From Xanthomonas melonis (GTDB lineage Bacteria; Pseudomonadota; Gammaproteobacteria; Xanthomonadales; Xanthomonadaceae): 41,076 bases of DNA. The position numbers and the translations under genes are program-made. The stretch's first letter is position 1. Every line of letters begins with the position of its first letter. The DNA is taken from NCBI RefSeq assembly GCF_020783655.1, contig NZ_JAJGQH010000023.1:1-41076 (forward strand). The letters run 5' to 3'. Shown here in pieces: positions 8,217-16,495 of this stretch. The notes under the pieces were generated by a model. The model saw nothing but the letters and a program-made list of their open reading frames with translations, was not told the origin of the DNA and did no database searches.

Positions 8217-8252
8217 ATTGTAACGGACCCTCGGCATGCCAGGCGTTACAAT
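8217..8252. promoter_or_regulatory. Symmetrical speE/speA promoter or operator
   Basis: Perfect 9-bp inverted repeats ATTGTAACG (8217-8225) and CGTTACAAT (8244-8252) are separated by 18 bp. Each arm ends in TACAAT, a good -10 hexamer, pointing outward: 8247-8252 toward speA and, on the other strand, 8222-8217 toward speE. Neither has a good -35, which suggests an activator or shared regulator. The speA leader would be about 26 nt and the speE leader about 160 nt. Confidence 0.5.
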
Positions 8253-8284
8253 TCACGCCCTTTTGCCCCAGCCGAGACAACGAA

Positions 8285-10171
8285 ATGAGCGATTGGTCCC
8301 TCGACCAAGCCCGCAAGACCTACTCGATCCCGCACTGGGCCGACGGGTATTTCGATGTGAACGACGCCGGCCATGTGGTGGTCACCCCCACCGTCGACGG
8401 CCCGTCGGTGTCGCTGCCCGAAGTGGTGGATGCCGCGCGTGCGGCCGGGGCCAAGTTGCCGCTGCTGGTGCGGTTTCCGGACATCCTGGGCCAGCGCCTG
8501 GGCAAGCTGCAGGCGGCCTTCGCGCAGGCGCAGTCGGAGTGGGACTACGCCGGCGGCTACACCGCGGTGTATCCGATCAAGGTCAACCAGCACCGTGGCG
8601 TGGCCGGCACCCTGGCCGGCCATCATGGCGAGGGTTTCGGCCTGGAAGCAGGCAGCAAGCCCGAGCTGATGGCGGTGCTGGCACTTTCGCGCCCGGGCGG
8701 GCTGATCGTCTGCAACGGCTACAAGGACCGCGAATACATCCGCCTGGCGCTGATCGGCCGCAAGCTGGGCCTGCAGACCTTCATCGTCATCGAAAAACCC
8801 TCCGAGCTGACCCTGGTGCTGGAAGAGGCGCGCGCGCTGGACGTCAAGCCGGGCCTGGGCGTGCGCATGCGGCTGGCCTCGCTGGGCGCAGGCAAATGGC
8901 AGAACAGCGGCGGCGACAAGGCCAAGTTCGGCTTGTCGCCGCGCCAGGTGCTGGACCTGTGGAAGTCGCTGCGCGACACCGAGTACGCCGACAGCCTGAA
9001 TCTGCTGCATTTCCACATGGGCTCGCAGATCTCCAACGTGCGCGATATCGCCAACGGCATGCGCGAGGCCACGCGCTATTTCGTGGAGCTCTCGCGTCTG
9101 GGCGCGAAGATCAGCCATGTGGACGTGGGCGGCGGCCTGGGCATCGACTACGAAGGCACGCGCTCGCGCAGCTATTGCTCGATCAACTACGGCCTGCATT
9201 CGTACGCCAGCAACATCGTGCAGCCGCTGGCCAGCGCCTGCGAAGAACATGGCCTGACCCCGCCGCGCATCGTCACCGAATGCGGCCGCGCGATGACCGC
9301 CCACCACGCGGTGCTGATCGCCAACGTCTCGGAAGTGGAGCAGGCGCCGGAGGGCCGCGTGCCCGACGCGCACGACGACGAGCCGGCCGCCATCCGCCAT
9401 CTGCGCGAGATCCACGACGAACTGGATGTACGCCCGGCGGTGGAACTGCTCCAGGAGGCCCAGCATTTCCATGCCGAAGGCCTGAGCGCCTATGCGCTTG
9501 GCCAGATCGACCTGACCCATCGCGCGCGCATCGACGATCTGTTCTATGCCATCGCCCACGGTGTGCGTGCACGCTTGAGCTTCGACGAGAAGAGCCACCG
9601 CCCGGTGCTGGACGAGCTCAACGAGCGGCTGGTGGACAAGTACTTCGTCAACTTCAGCGTGTTCGAGTCGATTCCGGACGTGTGGGCGATCGACCAGGTG
9701 TTCCCGATCGTGCCGATCGAGCGCCTGAACGAGGCGCCGCAGCGCCGCGGCATCATCGCCGACATGACCTGCGACTCGGACGGCATGGTCAAGACCTATG
9801 TCGAAAACGAAAGCCTGGACAGCTCGCTGCCGCTGCACAGCCTCAACGCCGGCGAGAGCTACCGCATCGGGTTCTTCCTGGTCGGCGCCTACCAGGAAAT
9901 CCTGGGCGATATCCATAACCTGTTCGGCGACACCGATGCGGTGGAAGTGGCCGTGGACGGGCAAGGCTATCGGATCGTGCAGCAACGGCGTGGCGACACC
10001 ACCGATGTGATGCTCGATTACGTCGGCTATCACCTGGACACGTTGCGCGCGACCTATGCCGAGCGCATCGCTGCCGCGCAGCTGCCGCCGGAGCGCGCGC
10101 AGGAGCTGAGCGACGCGCTGGAAGCCGGGCTCACCGGTTACACCTATCTGTCGGACGAACCGCTGGGCTGA
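8285..10171 (+). CDS. speA: Biosynthetic arginine decarboxylase
   Basis: A 628-residue PLP enzyme that converts arginine to agmatine, the first step of the agmatine route to putrescine. The start MSDWSLDQARKTYSIPHW is the family N-terminus; the frame is open upstream but that part is the intergenic control region. The PLP-binding lysine is Lys99 in YPIKVNQH. Further motifs are GLEAGSKPELMAVLAL, LLHFHMGSQISN, VDVGGGLGIDYEG and EPGR-like CGRAMTAHH. The C-terminal catalytic segment contains DMTCDSDG, which carries the family's conserved cysteine. It is slightly shorter than E. coli SpeA. It is divergent from speE and ends 8 nt before a perfect palindrome terminator. Annotation is secure. Confidence 0.96.
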   Translation: MSDWSLDQARKTYSIPHWADGYFDVNDAGHVVVTPTVDGPSVSLPEVVDAARAAGAKLPLLVRFPDILGQRLGKLQAAFAQAQSEWDYAGGYTAVYPIKVNQHRGVAGTLAGHHGEGFGLEAGSKPELMAVLALSRPGGLIVCNGYKDREYIRLALIGRKLGLQTFIVIEKPSELTLVLEEARALDVKPGLGVRMRLASLGAGKWQNSGGDKAKFGLSPRQVLDLWKSLRDTEYADSLNLLHFHMGSQISNVRDIANGMREATRYFVELSRLGAKISHVDVGGGLGIDYEGTRSRSYCSINYGLHSYASNIVQPLASACEEHGLTPPRIVTECGRAMTAHHAVLIANVSEVEQAPEGRVPDAHDDEPAAIRHLREIHDELDVRPAVELLQEAQHFHAEGLSAYALGQIDLTHRARIDDLFYAIAHGVRARLSFDEKSHRPVLDELNERLVDKYFVNFSVFESIPDVWAIDQVFPIVPIERLNEAPQRRGIIADMTCDSDGMVKTYVENESLDSSLPLHSLNAGESYRIGFFLVGAYQEILGDIHNLFGDTDAVEVAVDGQGYRIVQQRRGDTTDVMLDYVGYHLDTLRATYAERIAAAQLPPERAQELSDALEAGLTGYTYLSDEPLG

Positions 10172-10178
10172 TCGTGCA

Positions 10179-10202
10179 GGCGCTGCGGCATGCCGCAGCG
10201 CC
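10179..10202 (+). terminator. Perfect palindrome terminator after speA
   Basis: GGCGCTGCGGCA followed directly by TGCCGCAGCGCC gives a 24-nt perfect palindrome starting 8 nt after the speA stop. It would fold as a 10-bp stem with a CATG loop. There is no T-run. Confidence 0.65.
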
Positions 10203-11038
10203 ACGTAGCGCAATACGATGGCGCAGAGGCCGCCGTCGATACGTTGGCAACATCGCTTGACAGCGGCGCAGTCGCACCACCGGCACCACGACTGGCTCTG
10301 GATGCCTCGCCGTTTCTTACATGTCTGTGTCGTTCGCCGGCCGTTACGGTCCTACGCATGTTGCTGACGCACATGGTGGCGGCGGGAAGAGCGGCCGAAA
10401 CGGGACGGCACTCCATGCTTTACGCATCATGCAACCGCATTGTCAGCAGGCAATGCTGCTTACCGACAAGACGCAAACCCATTGCGCGATCGCCTGCCTG
10501 AAGCGCGCCATCTTTCCGCAGATGAATTTTTATTAAAATCATCTTGTGAATAAAACAATCAATAAATGTCGATAGCGAAATAGTCTTAGGTAGGTGTGCC
10601 TCAGGATATATCGCGTAAAGCGCGTGCCAGGCTCCACAGCGGACTTTATCGTCGACCTGGCACAGGACGTCCGTCGTTCGTCGGAAGCCGCGCTGGAGTG
10701 GGCGAATGTATGCATCCAGGACATCAGTTCAATCACATTTCAGTGAAAATTATTCGTGCGCCACTTGGGTTTCGTGATTTTTTGCACGGTTCCGACCTGC
10801 ACGAATTGTTAATGTTGACTCAACACTTCGAAGAAGACACCTGTACGTCGGCGTTTCGATTGTGCGGATTTCCTGGTTGTAAGTCTCCATCGTGTATGGC
10901 CGGCAGCCGCCGATCGTCGGCGGTGTCTCTTAAATCTATCGCTTTTTTTCAGGGCAGGTGCTGATTCGGCATCCATCGACCACATGAAGGCCGATGGTGC
11001 GTCGACGGACTGTGCGCCACTTCAGAGGAATGCACGCA
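10203..11038. other. Long AT-rich region upstream of the NRPS
   Basis: Over 800 bp without a supportable gene. From about 10,500 to 10,960 the composition falls well below the surroundings; the line 10,501-10,560 is only about one-third G+C by direct count. A 122-codon open frame at 10,596-10,964 has no recognisable family or good ribosome-binding site and is not called. Contents seen are GTTGACTCAAC at 10,814-10,824 (5-bp palindrome arms) and a stable hairpin at 10,907-10,923 with T7 at 10,943-10,949. The composition suggests a promoter region or an acquired segment boundary. Confidence 0.5.
10907..10923 (+). promoter_or_regulatory. Leader hairpin upstream of NRPS
   Basis: CCGCCGA-TCG-TCGGCGG forms a 7-bp stem with a 3-nt loop. 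A run of seven T residues occurs 19 nt later (10,943-10,949). The distance is too long for a standard intrinsic terminator, but an attenuator or mRNA-stabilising leader is possible. Confidence 0.3.
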
Positions 11039-14000
11039 ATGCAGATTGAAGCCTCCATGCCTGCCTTTCCCCTGACGCGTGCCCAGCGCGGTCTTTGGGT
11101 AGGCAGCAAAATGTATACCGACAACACCTTGATGTTATCGGAGGCGCTTGAGTTATTCGGACCGCTTGAACCGCAGGTGATCCTGCGCGCCAGTGCACAG
11201 GTCGCACGCGAGTTCGACACACTGCGGCTTTGCATTGCCGAGAAAAACGGATTGCCAGTGCAGATTGTGCTGCCTGAATACACCGGCACCATGCCTTACT
11301 TCAACGTCGCAGAGGATCCGGCACCGCGCAACGCGGCTGTGCACTGGGTCGAAGAGCAGATCCGTCAGCCGGAAGATTTGCGCAACGGGCCGCTCTGGTT
11401 TTGTGCCTTGTTCCGTCTTGGCGAGGATCATCACCTGTGGGTGCAGTACATGAGCCATCTGGTGATGGATGGCTATACCACGGCCATGGTGGCTCAGCGC
11501 GTGGCGGCGCTGTACCGCGCCTACCTGGTCGGCACTGAGCCGGAGGCTGCCGACTTCGCCAGTGCGACGGAATTGCCGGTGTTGGAACAGCAGTACCGTG
11601 ATTCGGATCGTTATCAACGCGATCGCGCGTACTGGATGGAGCAATTGGCCGATTTGCCACCACCTGCAACGCTGGCGCGGCCGGGCAGTTACGAGATGGC
11701 CGGCTCGTTGCGTGGAACCGGGGAGTTCTCTGCGCGTCAGATGGCGAAATTGCGTGCGTTGGGCAGGCGCTACACCGTTAGCCTGCCGCAGATCCTGATT
11801 GCACTGGTGGCGGCCTATTACTACCGCCACACCGGCGCCGACGACCTGGTGTTTGCGATGCCGGTGAGCGGGCGTATCAATGCGCGTTATCGAAACACAC
11901 CTGGAATGGTGGCGAATGTGGTCTACATCCGTCTGAAGATGCAACCGGAGCAGCCGATCCACGCACTGTTCACGCAGGTCTCCTCGGTGGTCAAGCATGC
12001 ACTGCGCCATCAGCAATACCGCTTCGAAGACGTGCGTCGCGACATGGGGATTTTCGGAACCGAGCAGAAGATCGCGCGTCTGGCAGTGAATATCGAGGCT
12101 TTCGAATACGGCCTGCGCTTCGGCGATGCGTACGCGGTGCCGCACAATCTTTCCAATGGCCCCGCCGACGACCTGACCGTCTTCTGCTACGAGCGCGGCG
12201 ATGGCGCTGCCCTGCGCTTCGATCTGGATGCCAATCCGGCGTTGTACGACAGCCACGAACTGGCTGAACATTGCCGCAGGTTGACCCGTCTGGTCGATGC
12301 CGTGCTGGCCGATCCGGAATGCGCGCTCGGCCAGGTCGATGTGCTGGGCGCCGAGGAGCGTCGGCGCCTGCTGCACACCTGGAACAACACCGCAGCGCCG
12401 CTGCCGGAACCGGCCACGCTATTGCATGGCATGCTGCAGCGCGCCGAGTTCATGCCCGCTGCGGTCGTGGTGCAGTACGACAGCCGCACGCTGGATTACG
12501 CCACGCTGTGCGAGCTGGCCTCGCGGGTTGCGGGGCAATGGGTCGCCGATGGCGTGCGTCCCGGCGATGTCGTCGCGGTCGCGCTGCCGCGCAGCGAGCA
12601 CCTGCTGGTGGCGCTGCTGGCCATCATGTGGAGCGGTGCGGCGTATCTGCCGCTGGACCCGGAGAGCCCGGCTGTGCGCAACCGTCAGATGCTCGCCGAT
12701 TCCGGCGCCATTGCGCTGGTGTGCGAGCCTGCGCTGTGCGAGCGCTATCTGATGGGGGGGATGGTCTGGCTGGACCCGCGCCCGGCGGTGTTGCCGGAAG
12801 CGATCGCACCGCTGGCCACGCCGGATGGCACGGCCTACGTGTTGTACACCTCCGGTTCGACCGGCGCGCCCAAGGGCGTGGAGATCAGCCATCGCAACCT
12901 GTTCAATTTCCTGCACGCCATGGAACACGAGTTGGCGCTGCGCCCACGCGACCGCGTACTGGCCGTCACCACCATCACCTTCGATATCGCCGGGCTGGAG
13001 TTGTACCTGCCGTTGCTGGTGGGCGCGCGCGTGGTCATCGCGCCGGCGGGGATCGGTCACGATCCGCGCGGCTTGGCGCGTCTGATCACCGACGCGCACG
13101 TCAGCCTGGTACAGGCCACGCCGTCGCTGTGGCGCATCCTGCTGGCCAACCAGGATCTTGCGCTGGATCGCCTGCATGCGCTGGTGGGGGGCGAGGCGCT
13201 GGTGCCGGAACTGGCCAGCCAGTTGCTGGGCCGGGTCGGGCGCCTGACCCAGCTGTACGGACCCACCGAGACCACCATCTGGTCGACCATCATGCCGCTG
13301 CAGTTGACCGATGCGGCGGCACCCCCGATCGGCAGGCCGCTGCTCAATACCCGCGTCTACGTACTCGATGCGCAACGGCAACCGCTGCCGACCGGTGCAA
13401 TCGGCGAGTTGTATATCGGCGGTGCCGGCGTCGCCAAGGGCTATCGCGGGAAGCGGCAGCTGACCAGCGAGCGGTTCCTGCGCGATCCGTTCGCCGCCGA
13501 CGGCAGCACCATGTACCGCACCGGCGACCGCGTGCGTCAACGCGACGATGGCCTGCTGGAATTCATCGGCCGAGCCGACGCACAGCTCAAGATCCGTGGT
13601 CATCGGGTGGAGCCGGCCGAGATCGAGAATGCGCTGTTGCTGCATGCCCAGGTGGCGCAGGTGGCGGTGGTGGCGCATAACGACGGCGATGCTACGGTGC
13701 AGCTGCTGGCTTATGTGGTGGGCAAGCATGGCACAGAGCCGTCGACCGACGCGCTGCGTGCCCATCTGCAGCAGTGCCTGCCGGCATCGATGATTCCAGG
13801 CCTGTGGGTGATGCTTCCGGCCTTGCCGCTGACAGCCAACGGCAAGTTGGACCGCCGCGCACTGCCGGCGCCGGGCGGCGTGCCTGCGCGTGCCAGAGTG
13901 GCGCCGCGCGATGCCCTGGAACGGCAGCTGGCGGAATTGCTACGCGAGGTGCTGGGCATCGCGGCAGTCGGTGTGGACGACAACTTCTTCGAGCTGGGCG

Positions 14001-15022
14001 GCGACTCGCTGCGCGCGGCGGAAATGGCCGCGCGCTTCCCGCAGTTGTTCGGTGTCGAACTCCCACTGGGCGCGTTGTTCGATGCCCCGACGATCGCCGG
14101 GCTGGCCGAGGCGATCAGGCGCAGTGCCCAGCCGGCCAACGATCCCCTGGGCGTGCTGTTGCCCTTGCGTGCAGGCACGCCGGGAGTCACACCCTTGTTC
14201 TGCATCCATCCGGTGATTGGGCTCGGCTGGTCGTATCTCACCCTGCTCGGTCAGCTCGACCCGCAATGGCCGGTCTACGCGTTGCAGTCGCCGGCATTGA
14301 GCGACCCGCAGCATCGTCCGGACAGCATCGAGGCGATTGCGCGCGACTACCTGGCCCGTCTGCGCAGCGTGCAGCCGCAGGGTCCGTACCGGCTGATCGG
14401 CTGGTCGCTGGGCGGGCTGATCGCCCACGCCATCGCGGCCGAGCTGCACGAACTTGGCGAAGAGGTCGAACTGCTGGCGATGCTGGACAGCTACCCGCAT
14501 CTGGATCAGGCCGCTGCATTGCCGGAGTCGGAGAACGTGAGCGCATCGGTGCATGCGCTCGGCCTGACCCTGGGGCCCCATCAGCCGATGCCGACCACCA
14601 TGGCCGAGCTGGCCAGCCTGCTATGCGATCACTACGGGCTGAACGCGTTGCCGGCCGTGCGCCAGTTGCTGGAGCAGCGCACCACGCTGCTGGGCGATCT
14701 GGGCGATGTGACCCAGCACCACCTGCATCTGGCGCGACGTCACCGGCCCCGGGCGTTGAACCAGGACGTACTGTTCATCGAAGCCAAGATCCGCATGAGC
14801 TCCGGTGGCGACGATGCGCGTTGGGTGGACTATCGGCCGCAGGCCTGGCGTCCTTACGTCCGTACGCTGCACCTGCATGGCTTGGACAGCGACCATCATT
14901 CGATGCTCTCGCCCACGCATTCGGCCAGGGTGTGTGCCTTGCTTCACGCCGCCGCCGCGCCAGCGTCGCGGCGCGATGGCAGCATCGCCACCGCCAGCGA
15001 CGGGGTAGCCGAATATGCTTGA
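11039..15022 (+). CDS. Single-module NRPS (C-A-T-TE), predicted glycine-activating
   Basis: A 1327-residue nonribosomal peptide synthetase with EntF-like architecture. The start at 11,039 is chosen for the GAGGA 9 nt upstream; ATGs at 10,994 and 11,030 lack usable spacing. The condensation domain is about 7-430, with S139-H140-LVM-D144-G145, so the first His of HHxxxDG is Ser and the catalytic second His is kept. The adenylation domain is about 455-960: A3 YTSGSTGAPKG (603-613), FDIAGLEL (648-655), YGPTETT (740-746), YRTGDR and NGKLDRR. By alignment with GrsA the ten specificity residues read D-I-L-Q-L-G-L-I-W-K, the code recorded for glycine. The carrier domain holds the phosphopantetheine Ser990 (GGDSL). 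The thioesterase has GWS1123LGG, Asp1150 and His1286/1287. There is no epimerase and no second module. It overlaps the next gene by 8 nt. The partner for condensation (acyl-CoA, acyl-carrier protein or aryl acid) is not encoded nearby. Confidence 0.93.
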   Translation: MQIEASMPAFPLTRAQRGLWVGSKMYTDNTLMLSEALELFGPLEPQVILRASAQVAREFDTLRLCIAEKNGLPVQIVLPEYTGTMPYFNVAEDPAPRNAAVHWVEEQIRQPEDLRNGPLWFCALFRLGEDHHLWVQYMSHLVMDGYTTAMVAQRVAALYRAYLVGTEPEAADFASATELPVLEQQYRDSDRYQRDRAYWMEQLADLPPPATLARPGSYEMAGSLRGTGEFSARQMAKLRALGRRYTVSLPQILIALVAAYYYRHTGADDLVFAMPVSGRINARYRNTPGMVANVVYIRLKMQPEQPIHALFTQVSSVVKHALRHQQYRFEDVRRDMGIFGTEQKIARLAVNIEAFEYGLRFGDAYAVPHNLSNGPADDLTVFCYERGDGAALRFDLDANPALYDSHELAEHCRRLTRLVDAVLADPECALGQVDVLGAEERRRLLHTWNNTAAPLPEPATLLHGMLQRAEFMPAAVVVQYDSRTLDYATLCELASRVAGQWVADGVRPGDVVAVALPRSEHLLVALLAIMWSGAAYLPLDPESPAVRNRQMLADSGAIALVCEPALCERYLMGGMVWLDPRPAVLPEAIAPLATPDGTAYVLYTSGSTGAPKGVEISHRNLFNFLHAMEHELALRPRDRVLAVTTITFDIAGLELYLPLLVGARVVIAPAGIGHDPRGLARLITDAHVSLVQATPSLWRILLANQDLALDRLHALVGGEALVPELASQLLGRVGRLTQLYGPTETTIWSTIMPLQLTDAAAPPIGRPLLNTRVYVLDAQRQPLPTGAIGELYIGGAGVAKGYRGKRQLTSERFLRDPFAADGSTMYRTGDRVRQRDDGLLEFIGRADAQLKIRGHRVEPAEIENALLLHAQVAQVAVVAHNDGDATVQLLAYVVGKHGTEPSTDALRAHLQQCLPASMIPGLWVMLPALPLTANGKLDRRALPAPGGVPARARVAPRDALERQLAELLREVLGIAAVGVDDNFFELGGDSLRAAEMAARFPQLFGVELPLGALFDAPTIAGLAEAIRRSAQPANDPLGVLLPLRAGTPGVTPLFCIHPVIGLGWSYLTLLGQLDPQWPVYALQSPALSDPQHRPDSIEAIARDYLARLRSVQPQGPYRLIGWSLGGLIAHAIAAELHELGEEVELLAMLDSYPHLDQAAALPESENVSASVHALGLTLGPHQPMPTTMAELASLLCDHYGLNALPAVRQLLEQRTTLLGDLGDVTQHHLHLARRHRPRALNQDVLFIEAKIRMSSGGDDARWVDYRPQAWRPYVRTLHLHGLDSDHHSMLSPTHSARVCALLHAAAAPASRRDGSIATASDGVAEYA

Positions 15023-16358
15023 GATCCCGGCAAACGCCGCAGCCCATCGTCCGATCGTCATCGCCACTCTGGGCACCCACGGCGACGTGCGCCCGATCAT
15101 CGCGCTGGGGCGTGGCCTGAGCGCGCGCGGCTACCCGGTGCGGGTGCTGACCAGCCGCAATTTCGAAGCGCTGATCCGTGCCAACGGGCTGGACTTCTTT
15201 CCGCTCAGTGGTGACCACCAGCAGCTGCTGCAGGGCAACCCGAGCGTGGCCGAGATGCGCGGCGGCTGGCGCGGCATGTGGACCAGCTTGCGCGCCCCGC
15301 TGCTGAGTTGGGCGCGCGACTGGGCCGAGCAGGGCCGCGCGGCCTGTGCCGATGCCGGGCTGATCCTGGGCGTGGGCAGCGCCAGCTTCCTGGCCCATAG
15401 CCTGGGGCAGGCCTATCGGCTGCCGGTGGCGTTCGCGCAACTGCAGCCGCTGACCGCCTCGCGGCATCTGCCGCTGATGGTGATGCCGACCGTGCGGTTT
15501 CCTGGGCGGGTGAGCGTGGCGCTGCATCACGTGGTGCGTTTTGCCGGCTGGCAACTGATGCGCCCGGTGCTCAACGACATCGTGCGGCCAGCCCTGGGCC
15601 TGCCGGCCTACCCGTGGCGTGGTCCGGATCGCAGCCGGCCACGGGTGATCTATGGCTACAGTTCGCAGTTGTGCCCACGCCCACCAGATTGGCCGCCCAG
15701 CGCGCAGGTCTGCGGTTTCTGGCAACTTCCGCAGCCGCGGTGGCAACCGCCGGCGGATCTGCAGGCATTTCTGCAGGCCGGGCCACCGCCGCTGTATATC
15801 GGCTTCGGCAGCATGACCAGCACCGACGCGGCGCAGCTCACCGCCACGGTCAAGGCGGCGGTGCGTCTGACCGGGCAGCGCGCCTTGCTGGCCAGCGGCT
15901 GGGGAGGCCTGGCGGCTGGGGAGACCGCTGCCGACGATGATGGCGGGCGCTTCTTCCATCTGGAACAGGCGCCACACGACTGGTTGTTTCCGCGCGTGGC
16001 GGTGGCGGTGCATCACGGCGGTGCAGGCACCACCGGCGCGGCACTGACGGCCGGTATCCCCTCGGTGGTGTTGCCGTTCGGATACGACCAACCGTTCTGG
16101 GCGCACTGCCTGGCCCAGCGTGGCGTGGCACCGCCGGCGCTCGCACGGGTGGGGTTGCGGCCGGAAACCCTGGCCGCTGCCATCCAGCAGGCGAGTGCGC
16201 CGGCCATGCGCGCTGCTGCACGCGCACTCGGTCAACGTATTGGGGACGAAGACGGTGTGCGCACGGCGATCGATCAGTTGGAGGCCTGGCAGCTGCTCGA
16301 ACCGGCTTCTGCGCCATCCACAACCGTCGCACGGATCGAGCAGCACGCCGTCGCATAA
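15015..16358 (+). CDS. UGT-type glycosyltransferase (GT1/GT28-like)
   Basis: A 447-residue GT-B glycosyltransferase. The N-terminal acceptor domain opens with IVIATLGTHGDVRPIIALGRGL, the signature of the sterol-glucosyltransferase, RhlB and macrolide-glycosyltransferase group. The C-terminal donor domain has PLYIGFGSM, the nucleotide-sugar motif HHGGAGTTGAALTAGIPSVV and PFGYDQPFWA. There is no signal peptide and no membrane helix, so it is probably cytoplasmic or peripheral. The start lies inside the NRPS frame, 8 nt before its end, which implies translational coupling and a shared pathway. Probable substrates are lipid-like or small hydrophobic acceptors and a UDP- or dTDP-sugar. The exact donor and acceptor cannot be read from sequence. 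A hairpin 40 nt after the stop may end this two-gene unit. Confidence 0.85.
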   Translation: MLEIPANAAAHRPIVIATLGTHGDVRPIIALGRGLSARGYPVRVLTSRNFEALIRANGLDFFPLSGDHQQLLQGNPSVAEMRGGWRGMWTSLRAPLLSWARDWAEQGRAACADAGLILGVGSASFLAHSLGQAYRLPVAFAQLQPLTASRHLPLMVMPTVRFPGRVSVALHHVVRFAGWQLMRPVLNDIVRPALGLPAYPWRGPDRSRPRVIYGYSSQLCPRPPDWPPSAQVCGFWQLPQPRWQPPADLQAFLQAGPPPLYIGFGSMTSTDAAQLTATVKAAVRLTGQRALLASGWGGLAAGETAADDDGGRFFHLEQAPHDWLFPRVAVAVHHGGAGTTGAALTAGIPSVVLPFGYDQPFWAHCLAQRGVAPPALARVGLRPETLAAAIQQASAPAMRAAARALGQRIGDEDGVRTAIDQLEAWQLLEPASAPSTTVARIEQHAVA

Positions 16359-16397
16359 ACGGGGCACGCTGCGCATCAGGCCGCAGCGTTGGGAACG

Positions 16398-16424
16398 CGC
16401 ACTGCAGCCGTGGGTGGCAGTGCG
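16398..16424 (+). terminator. Hairpin between glycosyltransferase and acyltransferase genes
   Basis: CGCACTGC / GCAGTGCG form an 8-bp stem around an 11-nt loop in the 137-bp gap between the two genes. No T-run. It may partly separate the NRPS-glycosyltransferase unit from the acyltransferase gene. Confidence 0.4.
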
Positions 16425-16495
16425 TCGTTGCCAGCGATGTGCTGTGCGCTACCGGCATACGGCACAATCGGGCTCCTCCGGTTGATCTCGCCCGC

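Noticed and set aside
10596..10964. 122-codon open frame in the AT-rich leader of the NRPS
   Set aside because: No recognisable domain, no good ribosome-binding site and low coding-like composition; kept only as a note in the intergenic entry.
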